From: an uncultured Aquimarina sp.
Lineage (GTDB): Bacteria > Bacteroidota > Bacteroidia > Flavobacteriales > Flavobacteriaceae
Direction: 5' to 3'
DNA: 64,000 nucleotides
Assembly (NCBI RefSeq): GCF_947495315.1
Contig: NZ_CANLYD010000017.1
Span: 1-64,000 of the forward strand
Shown one piece after another: positions 8,671 through 17,320 of this stretch. Position numbers and translations under genes: made by a program. The notes beneath the pieces are model-generated. The model was given only the letters and a program-made list of their open reading frames with translations, did not search any database and was not told the origin of the DNA. Each line of letters starts with the position of its first letter. The stretch's first letter is position 1.

Positions 8671-8970
8671 TTACCATTTTATGTTAGTAATGCTTAAATA
8701 AGCTTGTATTATAACTACTACGCTTACTAAATCTCAAAATTTCACTTATTCAAATTGCAGAAAAAATAATTTAACTAAATGTTTTTTTGTTAAAACGCAA
8801 TAATTTATAGTATACCCCTAATTTTTTAGGGGTCATTTGTTTTTTTATGTGTTTTATGTATAGATTTGTATCATATTTATAGGGGTATATTGCTGTTAAG
8901 TTTAATTTTTATCAAAAATACCCTATAAAAATTAGGGATAGTTGTTTAGGAAAAATAAAAAAGAAGGAGT
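8671..8970. promoter_or_regulatory. Regulatory region of the tandem paralogs
   Basis: No gene is visible. A hairpin of 8 bp arms (ACCCCTAA 8814-8821 with TTAGGGGT 8826-8833) precedes a -7-like TAGATTTG (8861-8868). AGGGGT recurs at 8881-8886 and a related AGGGATAGTTG at about 8933. The iterated AGGGGT units could be an operator. A purine-rich AAGAAGGAG sits directly before the ATG at 8971. Confidence 0.4.
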
Positions 8971-9300
8971 ATGAATATAGAAGAGTTGATAATGGTATCA
9001 ATTACGGAGTTTTTAGATGTTGAGGTACATAGGGATACTGGAAATCTTGATTTCTCTTCCAAAATAGAAATCGTAAAAAAGCGTATTACTAATAAAGTCA
9101 AAAATAGCCCAGATGCTTATGGAATGGTGAGCGGTTTCGAGGGATATGAATATGAAATGTTTTTTAGCAGTAATCCTAATGATATGATTAAAATTGATGG
9201 ATGGATTCCTATTGATACTAGTAGGATTGAAAAAGCTGATAAAATAGACGAATATATAGAAATTGGATTACTAAGAAGGATCGGAAGCTCCTTAAGCTAA
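8971..9300 (+). CDS. Hypothetical protein, tandem paralog 1
   Basis: This 109-residue soluble protein has no signal peptide or membrane segment and no motif that I recognise. It matches the next gene along its whole length: ITEFLDVEVHRDTGNLDF, KIEIVKKRITNKVKNSP, YEYEMFFSSNPNDMIKIDGW and YIEIGLLRRI correspond closely. The conserved core is rich in acidic and aromatic residues. Its place between the nrt operon and the globin operon suggests a link to nitrate metabolism, but nothing in the protein itself shows this. Confidence 0.7.
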   Translation: MNIEELIMVSITEFLDVEVHRDTGNLDFSSKIEIVKKRITNKVKNSPDAYGMVSGFEGYEYEMFFSSNPNDMIKIDGWIPIDTSRIEKADKIDEYIEIGLLRRIGSSLS

Positions 9301-9391
9301 CAAACATTAGTTATTAAATTTTCGTTAATAAAATAGTGTGCTTAACCAATTTCATGATTAAATAAAGTTTAACCCAAAAATGAGATGAATA

Positions 9392-9718
9392 ATGAAAGTA
9401 AATGAATTAATCACCGAAGCTATTACAGAGTTTTTAGAAGTAGAAGTAAGCAGAGATACTGGTAATCTGAATTTTGCATCAAAAATAGAAATCGTAAAAA
9501 AACGGATCACTAATAAAGTCAAAAATAGTCCAGAGTCATATGGAGTAAATAATAATTCGGATGCGTATGAGTATGAAATGTTTTTTAGTAGTAATCCTAA
9601 TGACATGATTAAAATAGATGGATGGTTGCCGATCGATACTGGAAAAATTAAAAAAGCCGATAAGATAAAAGAGTATATAGAAATCGGTTTATTGAGAAAA
9701 ATTGAAAAAGCTGCTTAA
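9392..9718 (+). CDS. Hypothetical protein, tandem paralog 2
   Basis: The 108-residue protein is a close relative of the preceding gene; differences cluster in the middle (SYGVNNNSDA against AYGMVSGFEG) and at the C-terminus (KIEKAA). The 91 bp gap has no clear terminator, so both may share a transcript. Conservation of the same frame and length in both copies argues that both are functional genes and that the duplication is not very recent. Function unknown. Confidence 0.7.
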   Translation: MKVNELITEAITEFLEVEVSRDTGNLNFASKIEIVKKRITNKVKNSPESYGVNNNSDAYEYEMFFSSNPNDMIKIDGWLPIDTGKIKKADKIKEYIEIGLLRKIEKAA

Positions 9719-9763
9719 GCTGTAACGTTATAGTTCATAAATTTTTCCAAAAAGGAATAAGTT

Positions 9764-9830
9764 ATAAGCTCTGTTTGTGGAATATTGGTATATTTAGTCT
9801 AATATTGAAACAAGCAGAGCTTATTTTCTT
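9764..9830 (+). terminator. Terminator after the tandem paralogs
   Basis: ATAAGCTCTG (9764-9773) pairs with CAGAGCTTAT (9815-9824), followed by TTTTCTTT. The intervening 41 nt contains further short pairing (TTTGT/ACAAG). It separates these genes from the converging cytochrome operon. Confidence 0.7.
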
Positions 9831-9991
9831 TGGATATGGTTTTTTTGTACTCATTAAAGAATGGGAAATACCTTCTGTAAAGAAACAACTTTTGCTTATT
9901 TGATAAAACAATACGTACGTTAGTATTTATAAAAAATATATAGGATTTATCCTAAATGATTTAGTGTTTGAAACCTTAAAGACTAGTAGCT

Positions 9992-11800
9992 TTAAGTGTT
10001 TCTTGTGTTGCCGGTTATGAGAAGTTGTAACCGGCTTTTTTTATAATACTTTTTTTTTTTTTTGATTAATGGTATTATCGAAATAATACAAGCTACAGGT
10101 ATGATAATATATATCCAATAAGGGATGGGAAAAGGATCTCCTTTTGCATAAGAATGTAATCCCGATAAGTAATAGTTTACCCCAAAAAAAGTCATGATAA
10201 GACTTCCTAAAGCGAATAAGCTACATACATTGTAGATATATATGTAGTTTTTAGGAATCATGATTCTTATATGAAGTACAAATGAATAGATAATAATACT
10301 TATCAGAGCCCAGGTTTCTTTTGGGTCCCAACCCCAATATCTTCCCCATGATTCATTTGCCCAAATACCTCCCAGAAAAGTACCGATAGTTAACATGTAT
10401 AAACCAATTGTACTAGTGATTTGATTAATATTGGTAAGTTTCTTTATTGTATTTTCTGTCTCCGTACGGTCAGAAAAGGTGTTAATGCACATTAGTAGCA
10501 GAGAAATTAATGAAAGAAGAGATCCCAGAGCTAAAAAACCATAACTACCGGTTATGATCGCCACGTGAATTAGCAGCCAATATGATTTTAGCACAGGAAC
10601 TAAATTAGTGATTTCTGGATTCATTAAGCTTCCGTGGGCAATACCAATTAAGCAGATAGCTAATATGGATGATGCAGCTGGAGCAAATGAGCTTTTTTTG
10701 TAAAAAATGAATCCTGCAAGCATTCCTATCCATGCAATGAATATACTTGCTTCGTAACCATTGCTCCATGGTGCATGTCCTGAAACATACCAACGTAGCA
10801 TGATACCTAAGCCTTGTAAGATGAATAGAATAAATATCAAAAAGAGTGCACAGTCAATGATTTTTTTGAGTGGGTTGTTGTTAGGTTTAAATATTGCTAC
10901 AAAGCTAAGAAGTATCAATACTATTCCCAGGCAAGAATATCCGATAAGACACCATAAAAATATAGGGTTGTTGTTAAGCCAGATCTCTAAATTTACTTTT
11001 GTCTCTGATACTATAACTGTTGTTCCGTTATTTTTCTGAAAGCTTTTGATTAACTCAATAGTTTCATCTGCTTTTTGCCAATCTCCATTTTTAATACCAA
11101 TCGTAAGATTTGTAAAGTAGGTAGGGATGATTTTTGAATAAAAAAGGTGATCATCTTCATGGAATGTTACTTCTTTATCTGTCGGCGCATACCATTTCAA
11201 GGATGCGTCATTTTTTTTAGGAAAAATCTTAAGAAATTGCCCATTGAAGATCCCCCAAATAATGTTGATGCGTTCGTCGATTTTAATAATATCTTTGTCA
11301 AAAACTGAACGTTTCCCCGGAGCTTTTGCATAGGCTTTATTAACCAGAGATTCAAGTTTATAGTTGCCCTGAAAATCAAAAAACTGTGAAGCACTTGTAT
11401 ACCCTAAGGTATTGATGGCTATTAATTCTTTTAGCTCGTTAATTGCTTTTTTTTCAATTTTAATAAACTCTATCAATTGCCAGGAATCTGGCTTATACTG
11501 CATTCCTAAGAATATTTGCGTAGGGGTAAGTTGTTGTTTTTTGTTTTCTTTATCAATATAACTGAAGCTGCTTTTGCCATGGATTTTTCTGATCAATTCT
11601 AATGATAATGTACTAATTGGTTTTATTCTTCCTTGGAAATCTTGAACCTGAACAGTGGCAAATTTTTCTGTATGGGTAGTTTTAATGAGTTGTCTGCTAA
11701 TTAATTCATAGGGTTCTAAGTAATGTAATTGTTGTGCTTGTGTTTGGTTTACAAAAAGCAGTAGAAGGCTTAAAACACTAAATAGGACGTTTTTTTTCAA
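9992..11800 (-). CDS. ccsA: Cytochrome c assembly protein CcsA-like (haem channel/ligase)
   Basis: I place the start at TTG 11800, which overlaps the TGA stop of the upstream gene and gives a clean signal sequence (KKNVLFSVLSLLLLFVNQTQAQ) and 602 residues. A longer in-frame ORF would overlap ccsB by 112 bp. The N-terminal 290 residues are periplasmic; the C-terminal half has about eight membrane segments and the haem-handling WWD-type motif WGRYWGWDPKETW, with histidines in the surrounding segments. With CcsB it attaches haem to CxxCH motifs outside the membrane, here presumably those of the cytochromes encoded in the same operon. Confidence 0.87.
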   Translation of the reverse strand: MKKNVLFSVLSLLLLFVNQTQAQQLHYLEPYELISRQLIKTTHTEKFATVQVQDFQGRIKPISTLSLELIRKIHGKSSFSYIDKENKKQQLTPTQIFLGMQYKPDSWQLIEFIKIEKKAINELKELIAINTLGYTSASQFFDFQGNYKLESLVNKAYAKAPGKRSVFDKDIIKIDERINIIWGIFNGQFLKIFPKKNDASLKWYAPTDKEVTFHEDDHLFYSKIIPTYFTNLTIGIKNGDWQKADETIELIKSFQKNNGTTVIVSETKVNLEIWLNNNPIFLWCLIGYSCLGIVLILLSFVAIFKPNNNPLKKIIDCALFLIFILFILQGLGIMLRWYVSGHAPWSNGYEASIFIAWIGMLAGFIFYKKSSFAPAASSILAICLIGIAHGSLMNPEITNLVPVLKSYWLLIHVAIITGSYGFLALGSLLSLISLLLMCINTFSDRTETENTIKKLTNINQITSTIGLYMLTIGTFLGGIWANESWGRYWGWDPKETWALISIIIYSFVLHIRIMIPKNYIYIYNVCSLFALGSLIMTFFGVNYYLSGLHSYAKGDPFPIPYWIYIIIPVACIISIIPLIKKKKKYYKKSRLQLLITGNTRNT

Positions 11801-13182
11801 CTTAATAGTTTTAGTGTTAATCCGAAATGAGAACTTTTCCAGCATAGACTTAGTAGCATTCCCAGAGCTAATAATGCGTAACCAAGATAGGTAGTGAACG
11901 TTCCCCAATAATCGCGGTTTACAGAAAGAATAGTACCGCTTTCATCAGGAAGATAAGCAGATTGAAAAAAGCGATATCCTTTATGATTCAGGACATTATT
12001 CATAAAAATAGTGTAATCAAAAAATCTGTTTTTTTCTTGAATTTCTACATTACTATAAAAAGCTGATGGGCTATTAGATCCTGGGTACCGTTCTAGTATA
12101 AAGTCTTTTAGAAAAATAGAGAAAGGGAGTTTAATGGGTTTGGAACCATATCGCAGGTTTATATGAATACCATTTATAAATAAGGTGCTATAGGGATTCA
12201 TGTATCCAGGACCTCCAAATAATGTAATTTCCTTTGTTTCTTTACCCGATTCTAAGGATACTATGATAGCGGCTTCCGGGTTTTTAATTTCTGAATCTTT
12301 TTCCTTTGAAATGATTTCTAAATATTTGTTTTCCGATATTTGGTTGAAAACTATGGGTGTATTGTTGATTTCGCTAAGTGCTTTAAATTGTAATGGTACA
12401 AGAGTGTCTTTGGGATAAAAACTGGCTTTGTTTAATGTCATAGAAAAGTAATTCGTGTCTTCTGGAAATGATGCTAACCAAGTGTCATTCTTTTTAGTGA
12501 TAAAAATATCATTCTTTGATTTATGTGAGCTTTCAAAAGCGATTGGGATTCCATAAATGGTTTCTCGTGTTCCTTTTTTGACGTAAAAATCTTTTCGCTC
12601 ATCACTGTCTGCAATTACAATGTGTAGATAAGTTGCTCCTTGAGTAGTATCTTTGAGGCTGTAATGTGCTCTGGGGATATATTTCTTTAGGTTTACCTTA
12701 ATATTCTTATTTTCAAAATCGTAATGCTCACTAATATTATTAAACCCAAGTTCACTCATAAAAATCGGGTTGCTGGTAAAATTCTTGTTAAGTGAACCAT
12801 TACCTGCCTCCAGTTGCAGGTAACTATCTATTGAGATCATCCTGTTGCTGGCAGTTTCTTCTTTTATGGTCATTAATGCTTCATAACCTCTGTATCTAGT
12901 GATTCCAGAACCTAGAATTATTATAATGAATGCTATATGGAATAAAAAGACAGGGGCTTTTTCCCAGCTAAAAAGATTGTATTTAGTAATATTACCTATA
13001 AAGTTAAAAGCAAGAAGAAGTACTAATATTTCAAACCATTTTGCATTGTAAACCAGTGCTTTGGCGGTTTCGGTTCCGTAGTCATTCTCTATGAAGGTTG
13101 CTGAAGCCATTGTAATTGCAAATACAATCAATAATATTCCGCTTGTGCGATTAGAAAAAAGTATGTTTAATACGTGTTTCAA
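11797..13182 (-). CDS. ccsB: Cytochrome c assembly protein CcsB/ResB-like
   Basis: The 461-residue membrane protein belongs to the ResB (Ccs1) family: three N-terminal membrane segments, with SRT-like SNRTSGILLIVFAITMASATFIE at the start, a large periplasmic domain, and a last membrane segment near the C-terminus (GYALLALGMLLSLCW). ResB works with CcsA in system II cytochrome c maturation. The start appears to be TTG (13182), since no ATG lies close and the first membrane segment begins about residue 12. It is translationally coupled to ccsA. Confidence 0.87.
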   Translation of the reverse strand: MKHVLNILFSNRTSGILLIVFAITMASATFIENDYGTETAKALVYNAKWFEILVLLLAFNFIGNITKYNLFSWEKAPVFLFHIAFIIIILGSGITRYRGYEALMTIKEETASNRMISIDSYLQLEAGNGSLNKNFTSNPIFMSELGFNNISEHYDFENKNIKVNLKKYIPRAHYSLKDTTQGATYLHIVIADSDERKDFYVKKGTRETIYGIPIAFESSHKSKNDIFITKKNDTWLASFPEDTNYFSMTLNKASFYPKDTLVPLQFKALSEINNTPIVFNQISENKYLEIISKEKDSEIKNPEAAIIVSLESGKETKEITLFGGPGYMNPYSTLFINGIHINLRYGSKPIKLPFSIFLKDFILERYPGSNSPSAFYSNVEIQEKNRFFDYTIFMNNVLNHKGYRFFQSAYLPDESGTILSVNRDYWGTFTTYLGYALLALGMLLSLCWKSSHFGLTLKLLS

Positions 13183-13245
13183 TAGTGGTTTTTTTATATC
13201 CTATGATCTTTTAATCTCTTCCTTCTGTTCTTGATATCAATAGCA

Positions 13246-13614
13246 TTATTCTTGCATGCCTAGTTCAACCCATTTTTTGATCACTTCTATCGCACAGCTA
13301 TCGATTTTAAATCCTTTTCGATAAGGCATAGGAATGAATCCTTGGGCGTGGGTAATAGACCCTATCAATTGTCCGCTTTCTCCCATTTTTTTTAAGCTCT
13401 GGTAGTCAAAAATTTTATTTCTTGAGGCCTTTTCTTTATAGACATCCGGAGCGTGACATTTAAAACAATGAACTTCAATTAGTGATGCTATTTGTTCTTT
13501 GTAAGTTGTATTTTTAGGGATATTGCACTGTTGTTTTGGTTCTCCGTTACAAGAGGAAAAAGTAATAAACAGTGCTAATATGAATGTTAGTTTGATTATG
13601 TCAGTTGAGTTCAT
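13246..13614 (-). CDS. Mono-haem c-type cytochrome lipoprotein
   Basis: The 122-residue precursor (ATG at 13614) has a lipoprotein signal ending FSSC. The mature part has one haem c site, CFKCH, in an SLIEVHCFKCHAPDVYKEK context, and a methionine-containing stretch (FIPMPYRKG) that could supply the second axial ligand. A longer reading from a TTG at 13635 is possible. It is probably an electron carrier attached to the outer face of the membrane, working with the five-haem protein encoded 35 bp upstream. Confidence 0.8.
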   Translation of the reverse strand: MNSTDIIKLTFILALFITFSSCNGEPKQQCNIPKNTTYKEQIASLIEVHCFKCHAPDVYKEKASRNKIFDYQSLKKMGESGQLIGSITHAQGFIPMPYRKGFKIDSCAIEVIKKWVELGMQE

Positions 13615-13648
13615 GTTGTGTTTTTTTTGGTTCAAATGTTTTAGGGCG

Positions 13649-14368
13649 TCATTTGACGGAGTATTTCTTTTTCATTTTTAACCATTCTTCTTCACTTAAT
13701 GGTTGATGTTTCTTTTTGTTAGAAAAAGGATCAACTCCTCCTTTTAGGTATTCCTGAATTTTCTCTAAAGGAATGGTATCTTTCATTTTTTCTGCTACTT
13801 TATAAATGTGATTCCCATGAAAATCGTGACACTGTAAGCAAGTATTCCATTGTTTATTGGCAATCAGTTCTTCGTGCGGTGTATCGATAGGATCATTCTT
13901 TACTTCTAAGTCGTAGTGGCAATTGACACAAAATGCTGCATTTTTAAGAACTATTCTGGTGTCATTATGTTCTCTGTGACAGGTTTCGCATTCTGTAGCG
14001 TTTATATTGGCAATTGCTTCTTTAAATCTAGGTTCCAGAAAACGATGCGTAGGGTGGCGGTCATTAGGCCTGTCGTGACATTCCAGACATTTTTTGTTGT
14101 CCACATTTTCAGTTCCGAAATCAGCTTTGGTTTTACGCATTCCGAATGTGTAAGCTATATTAGATTGTAATTGTTGCATTAAATTTCCTTTTGCATCGGT
14201 ATGGCACGCGTTACAAGACAAGCCTTCATGACCTGTATTAAGTGGACCCAAGCTTAAAAAGTCTTCTGTTTGTTTTAGTGGTAAAACAATATATATAATG
14301 ATACCGATGGTGATTCCAATTATAGAGCCAATCCGTTGTCTTTTTCGTAGTGGATTTTTGCTAAACAT
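13649..14368 (-). CDS. Membrane-anchored five-haem cytochrome c
   Basis: The 239-residue protein has one N-terminal membrane anchor (about 14-32, no cleavage site) and five CxxCH motifs: CNACH, CLECH, CETCH, CVNCH and CLQCH. Several additional histidines (HPTHRF, HREH, HEELI) could be distal ligands. The spacing resembles the cytochrome c families that pass electrons from quinol or a membrane cytochrome b to periplasmic acceptors. It is not a clear NapC/NirT or NrfA. Expected place: periplasmic face of the inner membrane. Confidence 0.83.
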   Translation of the reverse strand: MFSKNPLRKRQRIGSIIGITIGIIIYIVLPLKQTEDFLSLGPLNTGHEGLSCNACHTDAKGNLMQQLQSNIAYTFGMRKTKADFGTENVDNKKCLECHDRPNDRHPTHRFLEPRFKEAIANINATECETCHREHNDTRIVLKNAAFCVNCHYDLEVKNDPIDTPHEELIANKQWNTCLQCHDFHGNHIYKVAEKMKDTIPLEKIQEYLKGGVDPFSNKKKHQPLSEEEWLKMKKKYSVK

Positions 14369-14375
14369 ATAGTTT

Positions 14376-15416
14376 TTAGTCGTTTAGGAAGCTGATGCTA
14401 ACGTTGCTAGAAGCTGGAAAGCTTATGCAGGTTAAAATATCTCCGTTAGCAACTTCTTCTTCTGATAAAAAGTGACCATCTATCATTTTTACTTTTCCTT
14501 TTACACATTTTGCTTTACAGCTGCTACACATACCTGATCTACAAGAGTAGGGTAGCATAATGTTTTCTGACATTGCCGCTTGCAGGATTGTTTTGTCTCC
14601 CGGAACACTTATCTGATGCTTCTTTTTTTCCTGGTAGATAACTACATTGCTTATTAAGTCTTTAGCATCACTGGATGTTACAAAATTGGCACTAAAGGCT
14701 TCTAGTTTAATTTGATTTCTAGTAATACCATTGTTTGCTAATATTTCTTTGGCTTTATCCATAAAACCTTGTGGGCCACACATCATGTATTTCCCATCAG
14801 CGTAGTTTAGCATATGTGTCTCCATAATTTCCGTAATAAGCTCTTCATTTAACAAATCTTGATGGTAGTTTGATTTGTTAGAGTTGTTTTTTTCTAGTAC
14901 GTGTTGAGTGCTTAAGCGTTCTGGATACTTTTCTTCAAGATCTTCAAGTGCTTTTTTGAATATGATAGATTCCTCATTTTTATTGGCGTAAATCAAAACG
15001 ATTTTGGATAGAGGTTCTTTTTCTAAAACAGTTTTAATAATAGAAAATATTGGTGTTATACCACTTCCTCCAGCAAAAAAGACATAGTTGTGTTTTGCTT
15101 TTTTATCAGGTTCTATGTAAAAACTACCTGCGGGTTTTTCAATTTCTATTTTTTGTCCTGCTGTTAATTTTTCACAGATGTAATTAGAAACTAATCCTTT
15201 TTGTACTTTCTTGACAGTTATTCTTAGAAATTTATCTGTGAATGGACTACTGCTAAAAGAGTAGGCTCTTTTTTCAATTTTATTTTCAATTGGGATTTTT
15301 ACAGTAAGAAATTGCCCTGGTTTGTATTTGATTTTGTTAAAGAATCCACCTTTGTTAAGAATAACACTAACGGCATCTTCGGTTTCGTGAATTATCTCTT
15401 TGACAGTTAACAGCAT
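14376..15416 (-). CDS. Flavin/2Fe-2S oxidoreductase (ferredoxin-NAD(P)H reductase type)
   Basis: The 346-residue soluble protein combines an FAD-binding domain (about 1-105, RAYSFSSSP), an NAD(P)H-binding domain (about 110-240, GGSGITPIFSII and CGPQGFM) and a C-terminal plant-type 2Fe-2S ferredoxin (about 260-346) with CRSGMCSSC and a distant LTC. The layout is that of PaaE/Hmp-like reductases. In this operon it could reduce the single-domain globin in the cytoplasm, rebuilding a flavohaemoglobin in two parts, or feed the membrane cytochrome b. Which partner it uses is not shown by the sequence. Confidence 0.88.
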   Translation of the reverse strand: MLLTVKEIIHETEDAVSVILNKGGFFNKIKYKPGQFLTVKIPIENKIEKRAYSFSSSPFTDKFLRITVKKVQKGLVSNYICEKLTAGQKIEIEKPAGSFYIEPDKKAKHNYVFFAGGSGITPIFSIIKTVLEKEPLSKIVLIYANKNEESIIFKKALEDLEEKYPERLSTQHVLEKNNSNKSNYHQDLLNEELITEIMETHMLNYADGKYMMCGPQGFMDKAKEILANNGITRNQIKLEAFSANFVTSSDAKDLISNVVIYQEKKKHQISVPGDKTILQAAMSENIMLPYSCRSGMCSSCKAKCVKGKVKMIDGHFLSEEEVANGDILTCISFPASSNVSISFLND

Positions 15417-15431
15417 AATACTTTGTTTTTT

Positions 15432-15929
15432 TTATTCGTAATAAAACACAACACCAATATGAAAAACTACTAAAAATGTAATTACTACAGAGAGTAGTAC
15501 ATGGGTGACCATCCAGGATTTAAAGATCCATTCTTTCTGACTTTTAATAATATCGAGATTGACTGTGCCTAAAATCATATTAATGAAAAATATATAGGAT
15601 AACAGCGCCAGATATCCATATCCAAACTCTAATGCGTGTATATAGAAAAATATTGGTGAAACGACCCCAATCCACTTGTGTAAGGTTGTAAAACGGATAG
15701 CATGTTTTCTTAATTTTTTGGAAACTCTGGTCAGGGTAAGTATCCATTGAAACAGTATGAATGCTCCAACAAATACTCCAGACCATCGTTTGTATTCTTC
15801 ATCGAGTTGTAGATCGTATAACCATTGCCACTTTAGATCTAAAAGGTATTGGAGGATATAAAACACAAATAGACTACATCCAATAAACAAAAAACTATAT
15901 GATTTTTTCACTCTATCCGAACTATTCAT
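15432..15929 (-). CDS. Cytochrome b-like four-helix membrane protein
   Basis: The 165-residue protein has four to five membrane segments. Histidines are spaced as haem ligands in facing helices: TTLHKW, FYIHAL, MVTHVLL and VVFHIG. This fits a di-haem cytochrome b of the ferric-reductase / cytochrome b561-like group. It lies between the reductase gene and the DUF3365 haem protein gene, with gaps of only 15 and 2 bp. A role in carrying electrons across the membrane between cytoplasmic reductase and periplasmic cytochromes is inferred. Confidence 0.7.
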   Translation of the reverse strand: MNSSDRVKKSYSFLFIGCSLFVFYILQYLLDLKWQWLYDLQLDEEYKRWSGVFVGAFILFQWILTLTRVSKKLRKHAIRFTTLHKWIGVVSPIFFYIHALEFGYGYLALLSYIFFINMILGTVNLDIIKSQKEWIFKSWMVTHVLLSVVITFLVVFHIGVVFYYE

Positions 15930-15931
15930 TT

Positions 15932-16798
15932 TTAATTAGAAGCTAAGTCTTTTGTTTTGGTTGTTTTCTTGTTGTCAGCAAGCAATAATTTCTCAAGACT
16001 ATGATAGGAAGCTAATTTTCTTACACTGTCAATAAATACTTCTGCTGTTGGTAGATAGAAACCTTTAGAAGGCCATTTATTACCGATTTGTGGTTTTGTG
16101 CTATCGTTTTTAAAAGCAGCTATTTCTTCGAGATAGGCATTGTAGATAGCTTTTGTGCCATTTCTGTATGCGTTTATAACCCCTATAGCTTCTTTGTATG
16201 ATAAAGAGTCAGAAGGGTATTGCCAGGTTGTTGCTCCCATGACGTCACCTAGTTTCCAATCGGTTTTTGTGGTGCTTTTATGATCGTTGTGGCAGTTAAC
16301 ACAAGGAGCAGCTACAGCAAGATCTGCAAACATAGAAGTGTATAATTTCTGATCTTCTTCGTAGAAATGTTGTGGTTTTTGATCCGTCTTTATTTTAGCA
16401 AATAGCTCTGCTTGCTTTCCTTGAAATTTGTTTGACGCATTAATAGGGAAATCAGAACCTAAGTATAGTCCTAGCGGTACATCACTTTTTCGAATATCAG
16501 AAGAAATTCCTCTTAAAAATAACGCAGGAAGCGGACCAGCTTCTACTTCGTCATCCTGCCAGTCTTCATCGAATTTTAATCCTTGTTTTTTTCCAGCTCC
16601 TACAATTCCTTTAGTGTATAATGTTCTTGTGATATCATTTTCTTCTGAAACTAACGTAAGTACATCTGCAACAGCTAGTACTTTGTCTGATGATTCATTA
16701 GATGCCATTTCTTCTGGTACGCCGCCACAGGATTGAAGAATAACAGAATATCCTGTTACTAGTAATAAAAATATTCCCTTTGCTTTTAGATGATTCAT
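15932..16798 (-). CDS. DUF3365 (Tll0287-like) haem c lipoprotein
   Basis: The 288-residue precursor has a lipoprotein signal (ILQSC, Cys about 24). The mature protein carries a DUF3365-like domain with one haem c site, APCVNCHNDH (about 178-187), in a typical PCxxCHN setting with following W and Y residues (DWKLGDVMGATTW). Proteins of this family are proposed redox or gas sensors, or electron carriers. It is the second gene after the globin and just before the membrane cytochrome. Function in the pathway unknown. Confidence 0.75.
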   Translation of the reverse strand: MNHLKAKGIFLLLVTGYSVILQSCGGVPEEMASNESSDKVLAVADVLTLVSEENDITRTLYTKGIVGAGKKQGLKFDEDWQDDEVEAGPLPALFLRGISSDIRKSDVPLGLYLGSDFPINASNKFQGKQAELFAKIKTDQKPQHFYEEDQKLYTSMFADLAVAAPCVNCHNDHKSTTKTDWKLGDVMGATTWQYPSDSLSYKEAIGVINAYRNGTKAIYNAYLEEIAAFKNDSTKPQIGNKWPSKGFYLPTAEVFIDSVRKLASYHSLEKLLLADNKKTTKTKDLASN

Positions 16799-16836
16799 TT
16801 TGTTGTGTTTTATGTTAATTACTTTTATTAATATTT

Positions 16837-17265
16837 CTATGCAACCTCTCCATATGCAGCGGTTTTCATAACAGATGCCATAACGCCATAGGTATCAGCC
16901 CAGGCCGTTTCTACTTCTGGTGTAAAATCTTCTCCAAGTCCAGTTTCCAAAGTACTTAGTAATGCAGCGCCTACTGTGTCATAATGAGAAGATTCTACTT
17001 TGTAATCAACATGTCTTTTTCCTAAATCTTGTAATATCGGTATAAGTCTATCTATATTACTTAGCCCTGCTACTGCAGAAGAAAGCATAGTCATTAATTT
17101 GTTTCCTTGTCCTTTCATCGCTTCTGCATCGTCAGCTGGGAATATCTTTTTTAATTCAGGATCCAATTCGAAAAGTTTATCGTAAAAAATTCCTGCGGCA
17201 ACCTCCGCAATAGGTGCAACTTTACTAAAGGATGTTTGTACCAATTCAATTGTGCGTTTTTCCAT
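16837..17265 (-). CDS. Single-domain globin of the flavohaemoglobin family
   Basis: The 142-residue protein is a complete globin fold of the flavohaemoglobin type. Key residues match E. coli Hmp positions almost exactly: Tyr B10 at 28, Gln E7 at 53 and proximal His F8 at 85 (LGKRHVDY). Such globins convert NO and oxygen to nitrate when supplied with electrons. There is no fused reductase domain, but a reductase is encoded three genes downstream. It is the first gene of the operon and lies about 20 nt behind the palindromic promoter, so it is expected to be strongly induced with the nitrate genes. Confidence 0.92.
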   Translation of the reverse strand: MEKRTIELVQTSFSKVAPIAEVAAGIFYDKLFELDPELKKIFPADDAEAMKGQGNKLMTMLSSAVAGLSNIDRLIPILQDLGKRHVDYKVESSHYDTVGAALLSTLETGLGEDFTPEVETAWADTYGVMASVMKTAAYGEVA

Positions 17266-17284
17266 AATTACGTTTTTTAAAAGT

Positions 17285-17320
17285 GAAACAAAATTAAGTA
17301 CTTATACTTAATTTTGTTTC
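17285..17320. promoter_or_regulatory. 36 bp palindromic promoter of the globin operon
   Basis: Two perfect 16 bp arms (17285-17300 and 17305-17320) flank CTTA. The inner part is the TAAGTAnnnnTACTTA operator. TAATTTTG, a -7 box, occurs on both strands (17296-17289 minus, 17309-17316 plus). The minus-strand box fits the globin ATG at 17265 with a leader of about 17 nt. The plus-strand box would start a transcript towards the nitrate reductase gene, 530 bp away. Confidence 0.75.

Noticed and set aside
13649..14368. NrfA-type ammonia-forming nitrite reductase
   Set aside because: Five haem sites are present but the protein is too short (239 residues), has an uncleaved anchor and lacks the CxxCK site.
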